This document shows positions 1-10,827 of a DNA stretch of 26,154 nt, in pieces. The notes under the pieces were generated by a model. The model was not told the DNA's origin, ran no database searches, and saw only the letters and a list, made by a program, of their open reading frames with translations. The stretch's first letter is position 1; each line of letters begins with the position of its first letter. Source of the DNA: Ectocarpus siliculosus. Its lineage: Eukaryota > Sar > Phaeophyceae > Ectocarpales > Ectocarpaceae. The stretch covers positions 193,799-219,952 of the forward strand of contig FN648456.1 of assembly GCA_000310025.1 (NCBI GenBank), written 5' to 3'. A program made the translations under genes and the position numbers.

Positions 1-24
1 GGGGGGGGGGGGGGGGGGGGGGGG
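1..24. repeat. Poly-G run at the window edge
   Basis: The window opens with 24 consecutive G. Comparable but shorter G or C runs occur inside introns elsewhere (about 1383-1395, 18128-18142, 25877-25887), so long homopolymers are a habit of this genome. At the exact edge it could also mark a place where an assembly or read stopped. Confidence 0.9.
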
Positions 25-591
25 TCGGTTGCGGGACACCTTGCGGAGGTGGAGCACAAGCTCGCTCCATCACCTGCAAAGCGGGGGGGTTGCAGGCCAT
101 GGCGGAAGTCGGCGTGTTTTGAGGGGGAGGATTGGTTGCGCGCGATTTCCGCCCAGCCGATGAGCACCCGTTCTTTCTCTCCCGAGAATTTTGGGGCTGG
201 AGAGTTGTGATGATGTGAAAACGTATGCCCCACCCAGAGCGGGCTGCGGAGCATCGGTATGTTGAGCGCACAAGCTCCCAAATTGTGCAGCACAACAAAA
301 GGTTGCCGTGGGCCCGCCTCAACGCTGCTTTGGGGAGATGTACAAACGATTGGCTAACCGCGCGAACAGCATAACGGATCGCAAAAAGGAAGAAGAAAAT
401 AAAAGCAGAGCGCGGACCACAATCCAGAGAACCGCAAACGGCAACGAACAAACCTGCGACACCCCTCTGTTTTGGGAAGGGAGGCGGCTCCGAGAACAAA
501 CGTAGATGACCGATTGGTCAACAGTACAAACCGACAACAGCACTGCAAAAAAAAAATCAAACAGCACACCGCACAACAAAAAGGCACCAAC

Positions 592-2723
592 CTGCGGACA
601 GCCCTGGACGCTGATGGTCTCGAGCGAAACGGCTCCGAGGAGGACGTAGAAAGGCGACTGCTGGAGGTGGAAGCCCGCGTCCGTCACGTGCCTGCACCCG
701 TCCAGGTAGAGCTGCCGAAGGGCCGAGCAGCCTTGCAGCACGCTCCGCACGATGGCGTTGTTCACCTGCGCGCGTGTGGGCCAGGCGTTGGCGAGGCGAC
801 TCAGGCAAATAGTAGGAATGAACGAAAAGTAGGTGCCGGTGTTGGTTTTTTTCCCGTCGCTCTGGGAATCTGGGAACCCAGCAGCCGAGAGAAGGAATAT
901 CGCAACAAGCTACGTACCTGTCCCTGGCACTTCCCTTCGACACACGTACGCACCCTGAGGAGGCTTCACGACATCACCAGTGGCCCACTGCCGATCTTGC
1001 GAATATTGTGACTTAAATTTATCAGCAGCCTGAAACCACACACAGCAAAAACTGTCCGAGGAACATCAACGCCTCGATCCCGAGCTCATGCAACTTTGAA
1101 GTCGCTTCTCCCCAGCACCGAACACAGCAACCAACAACAACGGCCCCCGTTTCAATTCGCCTTCACACGGACACACAAAAACCACCCGAAACCGCGGGCA
1201 CGCGCACCTGCGAGCACATGCTGAGGTTGAGGTGAACGATCCGAGGGCAGCTGAAGCCCAGCTGCTTGAAGACGCTCTTCGGGACGTAAGAGCAGCCGGA
1301 GAGGTCCACCTCCAAGGCGGCGGGGCTCAAGAATCCTGCCGTGGCATGCGAAAGAGCGGGCGAGCACCCCAACAAAAAAAAAGGGGGGGGGGGGGACGAT
1401 AATCAAGACGAGAGCAGGAGAGCAAGGGAAGAAGCTCATCTTGCTCCCGTCTGGCGTATTCCGGAACGCAGAATGTTGGAGGCATGTACACGCGTATGAA
1501 TGACGCATTGACTGTGAGGCTGTTGCGCAGCTTCCGTGCAATCCTTGTCGAGAGGGGGGAGGGGGGGGGGAGGGGGGATGCACTTTTTTCTGGGGCCACT
1601 CTGTTCTTGGGCCAAGGGTCAAAATCCCGCCGGTGAGCCCGTGACGTAGCAAAGCTCGCCCAGCCCAGAACTACATTTCACGTGAAGTAAGCCCATATAG
1701 CATGTTGGAAGAGATGGCTCAAGCAGGACGGCGACATGTGTTGGAACCGCCCGCTCCAGTCCCGTGTCCCACAACAGAAAACGCTAGGCAAAAGGCGTCC
1801 CCCCACGTCCTTTCTCTCAACACTGCTGCACCTCGGGCTTGCCAACCCCCCGCAGCGAAAGAGGCACACAGAAAAACAAGCCTTTCTTGCTGCAGCGCAC
1901 ACGTGACGCCGGTGGACAACCTACCTGACAGGGTGAAAGCCGTGAGCTTCTTGGACGACACCAGCAGCCGCAGCAGCCGCGCGCACAGCTCGTGAGGCAT
2001 GTGGTACGCCCCGGGCAAGTACCCCCCCCTGCCGCCGCCGCCGCCGCCCCCGCCGCTGGTCACGCCGTGAGACTCCCAGGCCGCCACCATCGCCTCGAGG
2101 CACAGGCTCGTCAGCGACGCGACCCGGCCGCTCCCGTCCCCAGTAAGCGACGGCATACCTTGCTGCTGTTGTTGGCCTTGCGCGGAGGAGCCCCCCGAGC
2201 GGCCCCACGGAGGGCACGCCTCTAATGCACCCCCCCACCCACCGGCTGCTGCTGCTGCTGCTGCTGCTGCTGGAGCTTGTCCACCCCTTCTTCTTGCCCT
2301 GAACCCGAGGGCGGGGTCGCCACCGCCCCTTCCTGCCGGTGGCGGCGGTGGCAATGATGCTGGCTGCGGTCGGATCCTACCGTTGTGGCTATTGTTATCG
2401 TTGTTGTTTGTGCTGTCTTCAACTCTAATCCCGCCCGGCGGCTGAGGGATTGTGTCCTCCGCACCTGGTACCGATACCTCTCCTACAAGAGGTGGTGGTG
2501 GCTGTGGTGGTGGTAGTAGCGCTAATGCTGCTCCACGCTCCTCCTTCTCCTCTTCGTGCGGCTGTCGGTGACGTGGGCGTTCTCCTGGCCTTGCCCCTAA
2601 ACCTCCGGCTACTTGCTGCACTTCACGCTGACCTGGCTGTGAACGTGGGGGCGGCGGCATGCCCGCTCCAAGCGGGGGTGATACCAACCGCGCGTGCCCC
2701 GTGCCGATGGGCCGTCCTAGCGG

Positions 2724-2758
<35 letters not shown>

Positions 2759-2978
2759 GTCGTTGATGGTCATCGGACGGCAGACGGTCAAGGTTGTACT
2801 GGTCGTCATCGAACACGCCATCGTCAAAGCGGTGGTCGCTAAGAAGGGCGGCGTGGTCGTACCGCCTCCCGAGGCCCCCGCCGATGATGCGGTGCGCCGG
2901 AACGGACCGGAAGCAGGGTCGTCGCCGCTGCCGCTGCCGCTGCCGCTGCTGCTGCTGCTGCCGGCCATCGGCCATCAT
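592..2978 (-). CDS. Leucine-rich repeat protein (AMN1/F-box-LRR type) with polyQ N-terminus, 3' end incomplete
   Basis: Three exons join in phase on the minus strand: 2978-1925 (phase 1 out), 1335-1208 and 765-592 (phase 0 out), all with GT donors and AG acceptors. The first exon gives about 350 residues of low complexity: CAG-encoded Gln runs, Pro, Ala and Gly tracts. The last part of exon 1 (ELCARLLRLLVSSKKLTAF) and exons 2-3 form cysteine-containing LRRs, for example LEVDLSGCSYVP, IVHLNLSMCSQVNN and LRQLYLDGCRHVTDAGF. This repeat type is known from F-box/LRR and AMN1-like proteins, where it binds protein partners; no F-box is visible. The start is the first of two adjacent ATGs at 2978. 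An AG acceptor-like site lies just upstream, so a 5' exon may exist. A further exon may begin at 73 (acceptor ctttgcag) and run off the window. The family call is fairly safe; the exact function is unknown. Confidence 0.7.
2230..2960 (-). repeat. CAG/CTG trinucleotide runs encoding Gln and Ala tracts
   Basis: Pure or nearly pure CTG runs on the plus strand lie near 2250-2272, 2727-2756 and 2930-2960. In the minus-strand LRR gene they read as polyglutamine or polyalanine. They sit in the low-complexity first exon, away from the LRR domain. Length polymorphism between individuals is likely, from general knowledge of triplet repeats. Confidence 0.85.
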
Positions 2979-3053
2979 GACGCGCTTTTTATAGCTGTCG
3001 CCGAAAATGGCGGGGGGGGGGGGCGGAGGGGTGTTCAGGCAGGTAAAAAACAA

Positions 3054-4130
3054 GCGCAGCGTACGTACGTCAGTTGTTCGGTGCCATCTGATTCCGTTTA
3101 CCCCACCGCTCGTTTGGGGTCGACGAGGCGGTAGTACCGGGAGGGGCGGCGTCCTCCGTGGGCTAACGGCGCAAGATCCCCCTGTCGCTTTAGTGCTTAT
3201 CCGTAGAGGTAGGTGGTTGAGGCCCGAGAGACGGCGGGCTCAAACGGCAAGGTGTGTGAGTTCCTCTAATTGGCATCGATCTGGCTAACAGCACTCACAG
3301 CGCGTCCCGCAAGGGAGAACATGTTTAACCGGTGTGGAAAGAGAGGGGGGGGGGGCTCGCCTTCCTCGTGAACGACCACGTGTGTGGGGGACGATCGTTG
3401 TTTCGGACATAAATTGGCTATCGGTGAAAAAATCATATACATCGCATACAAATAACATGATGAGTTTTCCTTGTTGTGACGCCAAAACAGAGAATGATAC
3501 TAAGCAATACGCACTGCAGCAACCTTGGCTAGGAACATTTGGAACATACTACGTAGGTTACGTGCATAGCAAGTACAGCTGCGGTGCAGTTGCGCATACG
3601 AAGTCAGCAAGCGCGTACATAAACCGATCACATGCTGCACCGCACCCCGTGTCCCGTACACCGATGCCAACCACAAACGCCTTGGTGTGCGCGTTTAGAT
3701 GCCAATGACAGGTGTAGCACACCCGCGGCGGGCGGGAGCAACCATGCCGTCGCAAGACGTCAGGGATGTGTGTGTCTTGACGAGAGCGGGCACCACAAGG
3801 GAAAAAGAGCAAGTTGGATAGATAGACTTATACTTACAGTATATTGAAAATACGATGTACTACCCTCTGTGGCGACAAGGCGCATCCATCACCCGACTAC
3901 GCCCTGGCAAAGGATGGCTAGTGCTGCTGTAGCGCACATGCATAGTGCCCTCTGCGGGATAGCATGTCGTCTTTCGGTAGACGTGGTCAAGAGCATGTGT
4001 GCGGGATGGTTTTGAAGGGCGGCGGCGGAGAGGAACCTGCTATTTACAAGTAATACAACTGGCGTTGCCTTTGGGCGAGGGAGGTGTCGAACACAGCAGC
4101 TGCATGGTGCGCAGCCAACCGCCACTCTCC
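3054..4130. other. No gene recognised
   Basis: This interval lies upstream of the minus-strand LRR gene. Open frames on both strands are short (up to about 120 codons), lack recognisable motifs and are not flanked by matching splice sites. It probably holds the promoter or a 5' untranslated exon of the LRR gene and the 3' flank of the tentative gene to its right. No RNA gene or repeat was seen. Confidence 0.5.
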
Positions 4131-5261
4131 TCAACGTAGCACAGGGGGTGGAGCTGCAACGAGGGGAGCTGCACTCACACCAGCCTCCTCAACAACAGCA
4201 GCAGACGCACCCAACACATCAAAGATGGCGGGAAGGATATGTCAGACTGCTGTGTTACTTTTCTGTATAACACAACAACAAAGCGATGTCAAGTATCATA
4301 TGCCTACCTATATGGCTGACTTCCAGCGGTAGACAGCCCCTGTCGGTCAAGGCCCAAGAGCGCTCGTCATGAGATAAGGTTGCATGCGTTCCTCCTGTCG
4401 ACGGCGATGCTGACGGACTCGCCGAAATCCGCCCGACGTGTGTGGGCTGTGGGCCTACAGCAGTGCTGTTCACCACGAAGAACAGATCTAATGGTTGATC
4501 AGATGCCGCCGTATCATGTGGGCCTATGTGAACGTACCCTATTCTCCTCTGCCGTCCCCCTGCTGGAGACGCTTGAGACGCTCTCTGCTCTGCTGCAGTA
4601 GCAGGTGGCTCGTGCCGTGCATCGTCACCCTGTGCTTTGTGGCCTTGGCGGGACAGCTTCTCAAGTGTTTTATCCTTCCGGTTGGTCAATAGGTGCGATT
4701 GACGACTGATTTCGCGTTGTGTCCCGGGTGTGAGGACATGATATCTCCGCGCCGTGCTCTCCTGCCTGTGTGCAACAAGATGTAGCAATCGGTCGTAGAT
4801 TGCCGAGTGTCCTTTGGTCTTCGCGCCTGCTGTATCTGCTGGAGGGCAAGCAAATAACTGCACGTGTGTGTCGTGTCCATCACGACACTGCCGTCGTCAT
4901 TCCTGTCTCACGCTACCCCCGTTCGACCTCATTACATATACACATGGTTGTTCTCTGCCACAAAGCCTATCGAGGCCGGCCGAACCTCCGCCGCCGCCTG
5001 CTGTTCTGTAAAGAGAGCGTTTAGGTAGCCTGTCTATGAAACTTGTACCAGAGGAGAGCGGCTCCGGGTACAGTACACATTGCAGCAGAATTCCACGCTC
5101 TGGGGAGCCACCTGTTTTGATTGCGGCTGCGTCTTTCTATACCGCCCGCCGACCGTAATCGTATGCATCTTACCGAGTGCTTGCAGTAGCATACGTTTGC
5201 GGCATGGGCAGCAGTACAGTACTTACCTTGTGTCTCCAGCAGCACCGCCTTCGTCGCTCAT
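4131..5261 (-). CDS. Tentative multi-exon gene, function unknown
   Basis: A chain of minus-strand exons closes in phase: 5261-5227 (ATG start, reads MSDEGGAAGDT, strong donor gtaagt), 5005-4942 (Gly-rich, acceptor ctctttacag), 4857-4538 (about 106 residues, donor gtacgt), 4339-4308, and a very short last exon near 4153-4131. The main exon reads as a basic, helical, Arg/Lys/Gln-rich segment (AIYDRLLHLVAHRQESTARR, then NRKDKTLEKLSRQ), possibly coiled-coil, followed by an Ala/Gln-rich stretch. No family was recognised. The evidence is the coincidence of several good splice sites with compatible phases, plus a frame open for more than 200 codons. Base composition is less GC-rich than in the secure genes, so it could be a chance assembly. 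The last exon is the weakest. Confidence 0.33.
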
Positions 5262-6081
5262 TACGGTCTTCGAGTCCTCCCCTGATCTGGGGAATCGGGC
5301 GATCAGAAAGTTTAATGGAGATGGCGGTGCTATTTTAACGTGCTGTCTTTTGACCTTTGTTTGGTCTCGTCCCGTCCACCCGGGGTACTTTCTGCTGTAC
5401 CAACAGTCGACAACCACATTCATGGTCGACGCACCCGCCAGAGTCGCAGGACGAATTAGAAATCAACGTCCTGCGGTTCTTGGTACGATCAACTTTCGGT
5501 CGCTTATTGCAAGTCCAAGCGCCAATCCTATGTGCCTGCGGAAACACCTCAACGTCTGATTTCGGCAATATTTGTTTACAATGCAAGGTGTCATACACGG
5601 CCGTCCTCCTGCGACGTGTCTGACATCCTGGAGCCTTGATTCTCCGTTTGCGCGGCATATATGGCGTTTGTGGGGGTGGTTCTTTTAATCCTTGGTTTCC
5701 CTTTTTTATTTTTTGTACCTTCTTTCGATGAATCATCTGCGGTGACCACGTAAAAGCGAACCGTGGGAGTTTGACCAGTACTGATGACGGAAGGACTGAG
5801 CAGAGAGCGGGACACGTTTTTCAAATTTGCGAGAGAGAGGAGAGAGGAGAGAGGCCGGTGGCCCTGCGGTGGTCCAGGTGGCAACCTCAAAAAGACCTCC
5901 AGCGGCGAGGTGCTTGATTTCTTACCTAGGGAGGTAGTGGTTCACGCTGCCTGGACATATTTTCGTTGCGGTCCCCACAAAGGGTAAATCTGTTCCGAGC
6001 AAATCTGTTCCGACTCTCATCCAACCCTACCGCGTCTCCCAACCACCGACCCCCCTGTCTCTCAGAGTGGTGCACTGCACC
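5262..6081. other. 5' flank of the mL53 gene, no secure gene
   Basis: The interval holds a minus-strand open frame (5736-5335) of basic, Cys-containing sequence with no recognised domain, and overlapping plus-strand frames; none is supported by splice sites. Near 5983-6014 a 16-bp unit containing aaatctgttccga is repeated directly. A pyrimidine stretch ending in ctctcag (6059-6065) lies 16 bp before the mL53 start codon, so a 5' untranslated intron may end there. Confidence 0.4.
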
Positions 6082-8942
6082 ATGAGCGTTCCAGTGTGGG
6101 GCCTCGCGAAGGGGACTTCGGTCTTCAAGGCTAACACGAGAGTCATGAAGAAGCTCATGCCCACTATCAAGGAGGTCAAGTGCATCATGAACCCCCTCGA
6201 CGGCGGGCACAGTACGGCCGCAAAGTGAGAAAAAAAAAGCGGCGTTTGTTGATGCTGTTGCTGCTGTTGCTGTGCGTTCCGCGTTTTATGTTTCGTGGGG
6301 TTGTATTGGCACCTGACTATTTCCACCAAAGCTAGGGGTGTCGTGCCCTATCTTCCGTCGTTGAATCTCTGGCGGGCAACGAATGTTGTGTAGGGGGTAC
6401 GGACGCATGTGTTGTAGCTCAGCATCCTGGAGATGGTGCCTATTTGAATAGCCTGAATTTTCTGACAGCATGTGTTCACACGTCGTGTTGCCCCGTCTGA
6501 GCTGTTTTTTCTCGAGTTGAACCGTCTTTATTTTGTTCCTCCTTCGTTTTCTTGTTTTCCTTCGGCGCGCCCCCCCGTCCCCTCCTCTGGGCTGATGTTT
6601 TCTACGTGCCCTCCCCCCTGGGCTGTCGTCCTTGCTCTTGCCCTTGCCCTTGCTGTCGTTTTCGCCTCCCCCCCCTTAATTGTACTTGATCCATCGGCGG
6701 GGGCGTGTTTGTGCCACGCGTGGGGGGACGCGACGACAGGGATGTATTACGAAGACTCCAATCCAATGTGGTGAGACGCCTTGGTTTTGCCCCATCCCGT
6801 CTGTTATTTTGTGCCCCGTCTATGTAGTCTCTCTTCTTCCCTGCCACTCGAATATTATGAGGTCCGGGGGGGGTGGTCAAGCCCAAGTCCCTCTGGGCCT
6901 CCCAAATGAGTGCGGTAACGGTGGCAAATTTAGAGGCTTGTTTAGGGTTTCGTGGAGAAAATCGGCGCAATCCAGCGACGGGCATACGAGGGGCTTGTTC
7001 TGAGCGTAAGTTTAGCGTTCGCGAGACTCGGGTGTCAAGCTGTACAGGCAATCCACGCTTTCGGCGCAATTGTGCCGTTATGTTTCAGGTCCGCTCGTAC
7101 TGCTGAGTAGGTGACAAGTCGTCGCTATTTATCTTGCATCTCTCTGGGCGTCTCTAAGCTCGAGAAACCCAGCACCCCCCGCTCCCCAGGACTTTCTACC
7201 GATATGGTGATGCCTCTGTCCGCGCTGGGAATCTACTTTTCGGTTTCACCGCCTTGAATACATCGTGCATCTTGTCCTCCATTTTCCTGCTTTATTTTAT
7301 TTTTTATTGCATGTTTAGCTGACGAGCGCAAGCCCGGACACAAAGATCGTGGGAGTATATAAGTACGAGGCGTGCTGGCCAATGGTGCAAGCGACTTACG
7401 GTGAGCGCTTCGTGTGTGCAGAAATTTCGTCGCAACATGAGCAACAGGAGAAGGGTGGTTACAATACCTAGAACGCGCTTCGATGCTGTGCCCTAACGGG
7501 TGGGGCTCGCGTTGTTTTTGACCGGTTTTCTTTTTGAAAGCAACACTCCGCGAACGGCGTACCCCTTGCTGCACTCCCTTCTGACCCGTGACCCCCGTCC
7601 CTGTTGTTTTTTTGTGTATCGGCGCACGTCGATATTGCGTCCCTAAAACTGAAAACTATGAAATGCCCAAACCAAAAACAAGACTCACAGACCTATACTT
7701 CCTCCGAGCCATCAGATATGCTCACTTTCCAAAAACCACCAGATAAGCTCACTTTAAAAAAGCTCATTTGCATGACCAATATAGGCCATATGACCATGAA
7801 ACTGCCTACATATGGTCAACGTGTAATAAGTAACGCGATTGAGAAAAAAAAAAAAACGACCAGGGGTTAGCATGTTATCGTCCCCGGGGTTATTCTTCGT
7901 GTTCTACGGAAGATAAGCCGGTTTGGAGAAAAAAGCGGTGTAGCGCGATCCAGAATTCGATTTTGTCCGAACGGTTTGTTGTCACTGTTTTGGTGAGGTT
8001 CTAGAGGATCACCCAATACCGAGGTCGTTTCAGAGACCCCAACATAGCACCACCTACACAGGTGCCTCTGCTTTCCTTGGGTGGACTGTCTGCTGTGGGT
8101 CCTGCAGGTGCTGTGTTGGTCGGCTCCGCGAAAACGACCGTTTTGCGCGGTTCTCCGAAATGTCCAGAGAACCAAGAAAAAAACAGTTAAAAAAAAAACA
8201 TTTTGACCCTACCAACCGGTGGATAAAAAAATTTCACGGCCGACTACCCCTGCTTACTATAGGTGTAGGTGGTGCACCATTGAGCTCTGAGAAAAGACCT
8301 CGGTTTAGAGTCCTTCTCCAGGTCTTCACGAAAGCAATGAAAAAAACCGTTTTGAAAAAGTCCCAAATGGGCACACGCTACTCCTCATTATGTGCTAAGT
8401 GAGCTTATCGGATGGCTCGGAGGAAGTATATATTGACATGTCTGAACAAGTAATTCATGTAAGAGAACCACCTATGCATTCCAGTAGTTGTATTATTTTT
8501 TGTGCTCCTTGTGGAGATCCCCTTTGTAATGGGTACGATCTCCCAACGTCTGTCGAGGACGACTCCTTCTGTTCACATGCCCTTTGTTCGTTTATCTCTG
8601 TATCGCCCCTTGCGATTGTTGCACGCCTAATCCAATAGGGTATCTCCCCCATTTGGGGGGGTTTGCCCCCACATGACGACAAATACACTCGCCGGGCGCA
8701 TTCACTCTCTCCCTGTGTGTGTTTTGTATGATTCAATAACTTGTCCGTTGTATCTCCCCCTTCCGCCCCCCGTATTGTGTTCTCTCGACCTTGCTTCGGT
8801 TCTTTTTCGTCCCGCAGCGGACGGTACGGTGAGAAAGTGGTGGGCGCACGTTCTCCCCGCCCAGACTCTCATGTCAGAAGTTTTTATGTACGCGCAAATG
8901 GCGTACAACAACCCGGACAACCCGGCGAATAAGGGCAAGTAG
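6082..8942 (+). CDS. MRPL53: Mitochondrial large-subunit ribosomal protein mL53 (four exons)
   Basis: Exons 6082-6224, 6740-6770, 7319-7400 and 8818-8942 join in phase (2, 0, 1) to give 126 residues ending at TAG. mL53 is a thioredoxin-fold protein of the mitochondrial ribosome large subunit, usually 100-140 residues. Matches to the family pattern are a basic N-terminus, IKEVKCIMNPLDGG (29-42) like the plant and animal V.F.NP/NALD strand, a helix DVLRRLQS (49-56), the strand MVQATYADGT (about 80-89), and VLPAQTL (97-103), which resembles the PAQTI segment of plant mL53. The C-terminus PDNPANKGK is disordered. The start is the first ATG and gives the expected length. Exon 2 is only 31 nt. The last intron (1417 bp) carries an inverted-repeat element. 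A related thioredoxin-like family (L51/S25/CI-B8, including NDUFA2) is the main alternative. Family assignment is from remembered patterns, not alignment. Confidence 0.75.
7694..8430. mobile_element. Stowaway/mariner-like non-autonomous inverted-repeat element (MITE)
   Basis: A 34-bp segment at 7694-7727 is repeated in inverted orientation at 8397-8430 with only two mismatches. Both copies begin TATACTTCCTCCGAGCCATC. The outer TATA/TA fits a TA target duplication, and CTTCCTCCG resembles the CTCCCTCCG ends of Stowaway MITEs of the Tc1/mariner superfamily. The element is then about 729 bp (7698-8426). A 13-bp piece of the terminal repeat, GATAAGCTCACTT, occurs again as a subterminal copy at 7742-7754. 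Interior sequences at about 8045-8056 and 8265-8276 are also inverted (GCACCACCTACA and its complement). No transposase frame is present. It lies wholly inside intron 3 of the mL53 gene, so it does not alter the protein. Confidence 0.8.
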
Positions 8943-10419
8943 TTTGGCTTCTTTGTGTGTTTTTTCCCGTGGTGGACGTAAAAGACGACAGCACCTGAAA
9001 CGTGCCGTAGGGTGCAGGGAGGAGAGGCTTGTTGGAATGAATTTATTTGGTTGGCTTGTTTGGCACCTTTTGCTGTTCTTGTGTGTTTCGGGTGTTTTTC
9101 CTATGCCAATCTTTTAGAAAAGCCGTGTGTTTGTGTTGGTTCCTCTGAAAGTGTTGTTTCGTGGAACTGCCGTGTGCGGCGCAACAGCTTGGTCAGTGCA
9201 GTTGCGACCCTTGTCTCTGGCGTGTGCGTACATGTGACGAACCAGCGTTGACCGTGGGATGTGTTGAAACTGCCGCATAAGCCTGATGGCATCCACGCTG
9301 TGGGAAACCTTGCGTCCGCGGTGGGAATCTCTTCTGCTGCATTCGTGTTCATTGGCGAACTTTGGGACCATGTTGTTTTGATTCCGGTTTTCTTGAACTG
9401 GTAGTTTTTGTGTGGTTCCTCCATGCATTTCACGGCGTTGGGTCCGACGAAATACGTGCGGGGGGGGTTTCTATCGCTACTAGGTATTATTGATGCGTGT
9501 GGCAGCGTTGAAGACTCCGAGAACAGACGTCAGACAACGCAATCATGCGCTTGGAACGGATCACGTGGTGTGATCTCTTTTGCTTGGTGAGTGTATTTCA
9601 AGCTGAGCAACGGGCACAAGCGGCATTCAAACCGCTCTAGGTCTCGCGACTTCACACAAGCTCCAACAAACATTTTACGCTTGTGGTTCCATGCACGACA
9701 TGCTCGTGTGGGGCGGGGCACGCCTAGAGTCTCTTAAGTTGACAGGTCTTCGGGCTGGGTTAGGAACTGTGCCAACTGCCGTTGTCCAGTTTGTTTTGCT
9801 CCTCGGTGGGCGACAGCGCGCGGGGTAATGCACCCGGTACCCCGCCATTGGCGAGAGAAGGCCGAAACCCCACCCGCAAGGGAAAGGGACAGCTCTTGGA
9901 GCGCGGTTTTTTTACATGGACGCAAAAGAACCGCGCAAGATGTCCTACTGTAGTGCGGGTGTTCCTTGTGATCGTTGGGCTAGTACTCCGCGCCTCTTCT
10001 CAGCGCGACAGCTACGGTGGCGCAGCACTTCCGTTCCTCCACGGTTGGGAAATAGGATGAGACCGGCTAGGAAACCTGTACAGCCAGAGTGTCACATCGC
10101 AGCTGTGACCACGGGATTTCGGGTCTCGTCGTGATACGCATTGTGGAGATCGCCCAGTCTCCGTAGGCGTTGCCGGCACATGCAGCTGTTCCTCGCACTC
10201 TAAACACCTATGGCTTTGTCTTCTTGGTGTCTACCTTGATTGTTACCCGCTGAAAAAATCGAAAGCTTCAGACAGGCAACGCGACGATACTCGTCGAGTT
10301 GCCATACACAATTATCCTCTGTCCAAGCTCTCCTTCGTACTGTTGTACACTGCTGAACCAAGTTAGATCAAATTGTCGTCGCCTACAGATTCGGTTGGAC
10401 GGCGTCTTTTTTTTGTTTC
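8943..10419. other. 3' region of mL53 and gene-free stretch
   Basis: From 8943 to about 9440 the plus strand is rich in T and G (repeated tttg, tgtgt), typical of a transcribed 3' untranslated region. From about 9440 to 10419 no frame longer than 110 codons, no splice-supported exon and no RNA gene was recognised. The right part may be the 3' untranslated region or downstream flank of the minus-strand membrane-protein gene. Confidence 0.5.
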
Positions 10420-10775
10420 TCACGCTCCCCACCTCTGTGGACGACGGCGGAGGCCTCCCGTGCCCAAACCGGCACGAATTCCACCTCCACCGAATTCGCC
10501 ACGACGTACGTCAAAGGGCTCACTACCACCTGAGGTTGCCGCTCGATCCCCGAACGGTTGCCGTGATTCTCGCGCAGCCGGAGCCGGCCTCGTTCTCCGC
10601 CGTCTTTGGCTGCCACTCACGGTGCTCCACTCTTCCCCCTCTCTGCTGCTGCCGCGCGCATTGTCCCCGTGCTTTGTGCGTCCGCCGCCGTCCCGTCCCT
10701 CGCCGTAAGATGAAGGGCTACCGCCGTTGTCATCACTACTACTACCACTCGCACTGCTGTTGTGGCTCCGCCTGG

Positions 10776-10827
<52 letters not shown>

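Noticed and set aside
2980-2995. TATAAAAAG on the minus strand just upstream of the LRR gene start, as a TATA box
   Set aside because: It lies only about 10 bp before the ATG, too close for a normal TATA-driven start; a pyrimidine stretch ending in cgacag beside it looks more like a splice acceptor.
6472-6774. Plus-strand frame of 100 codons with a hydrophobic stretch, as a separate small protein
   Set aside because: It overlaps the 31-nt mL53 exon in another frame, and its hydrophobic part comes from a pyrimidine-rich intron region before the acceptor.
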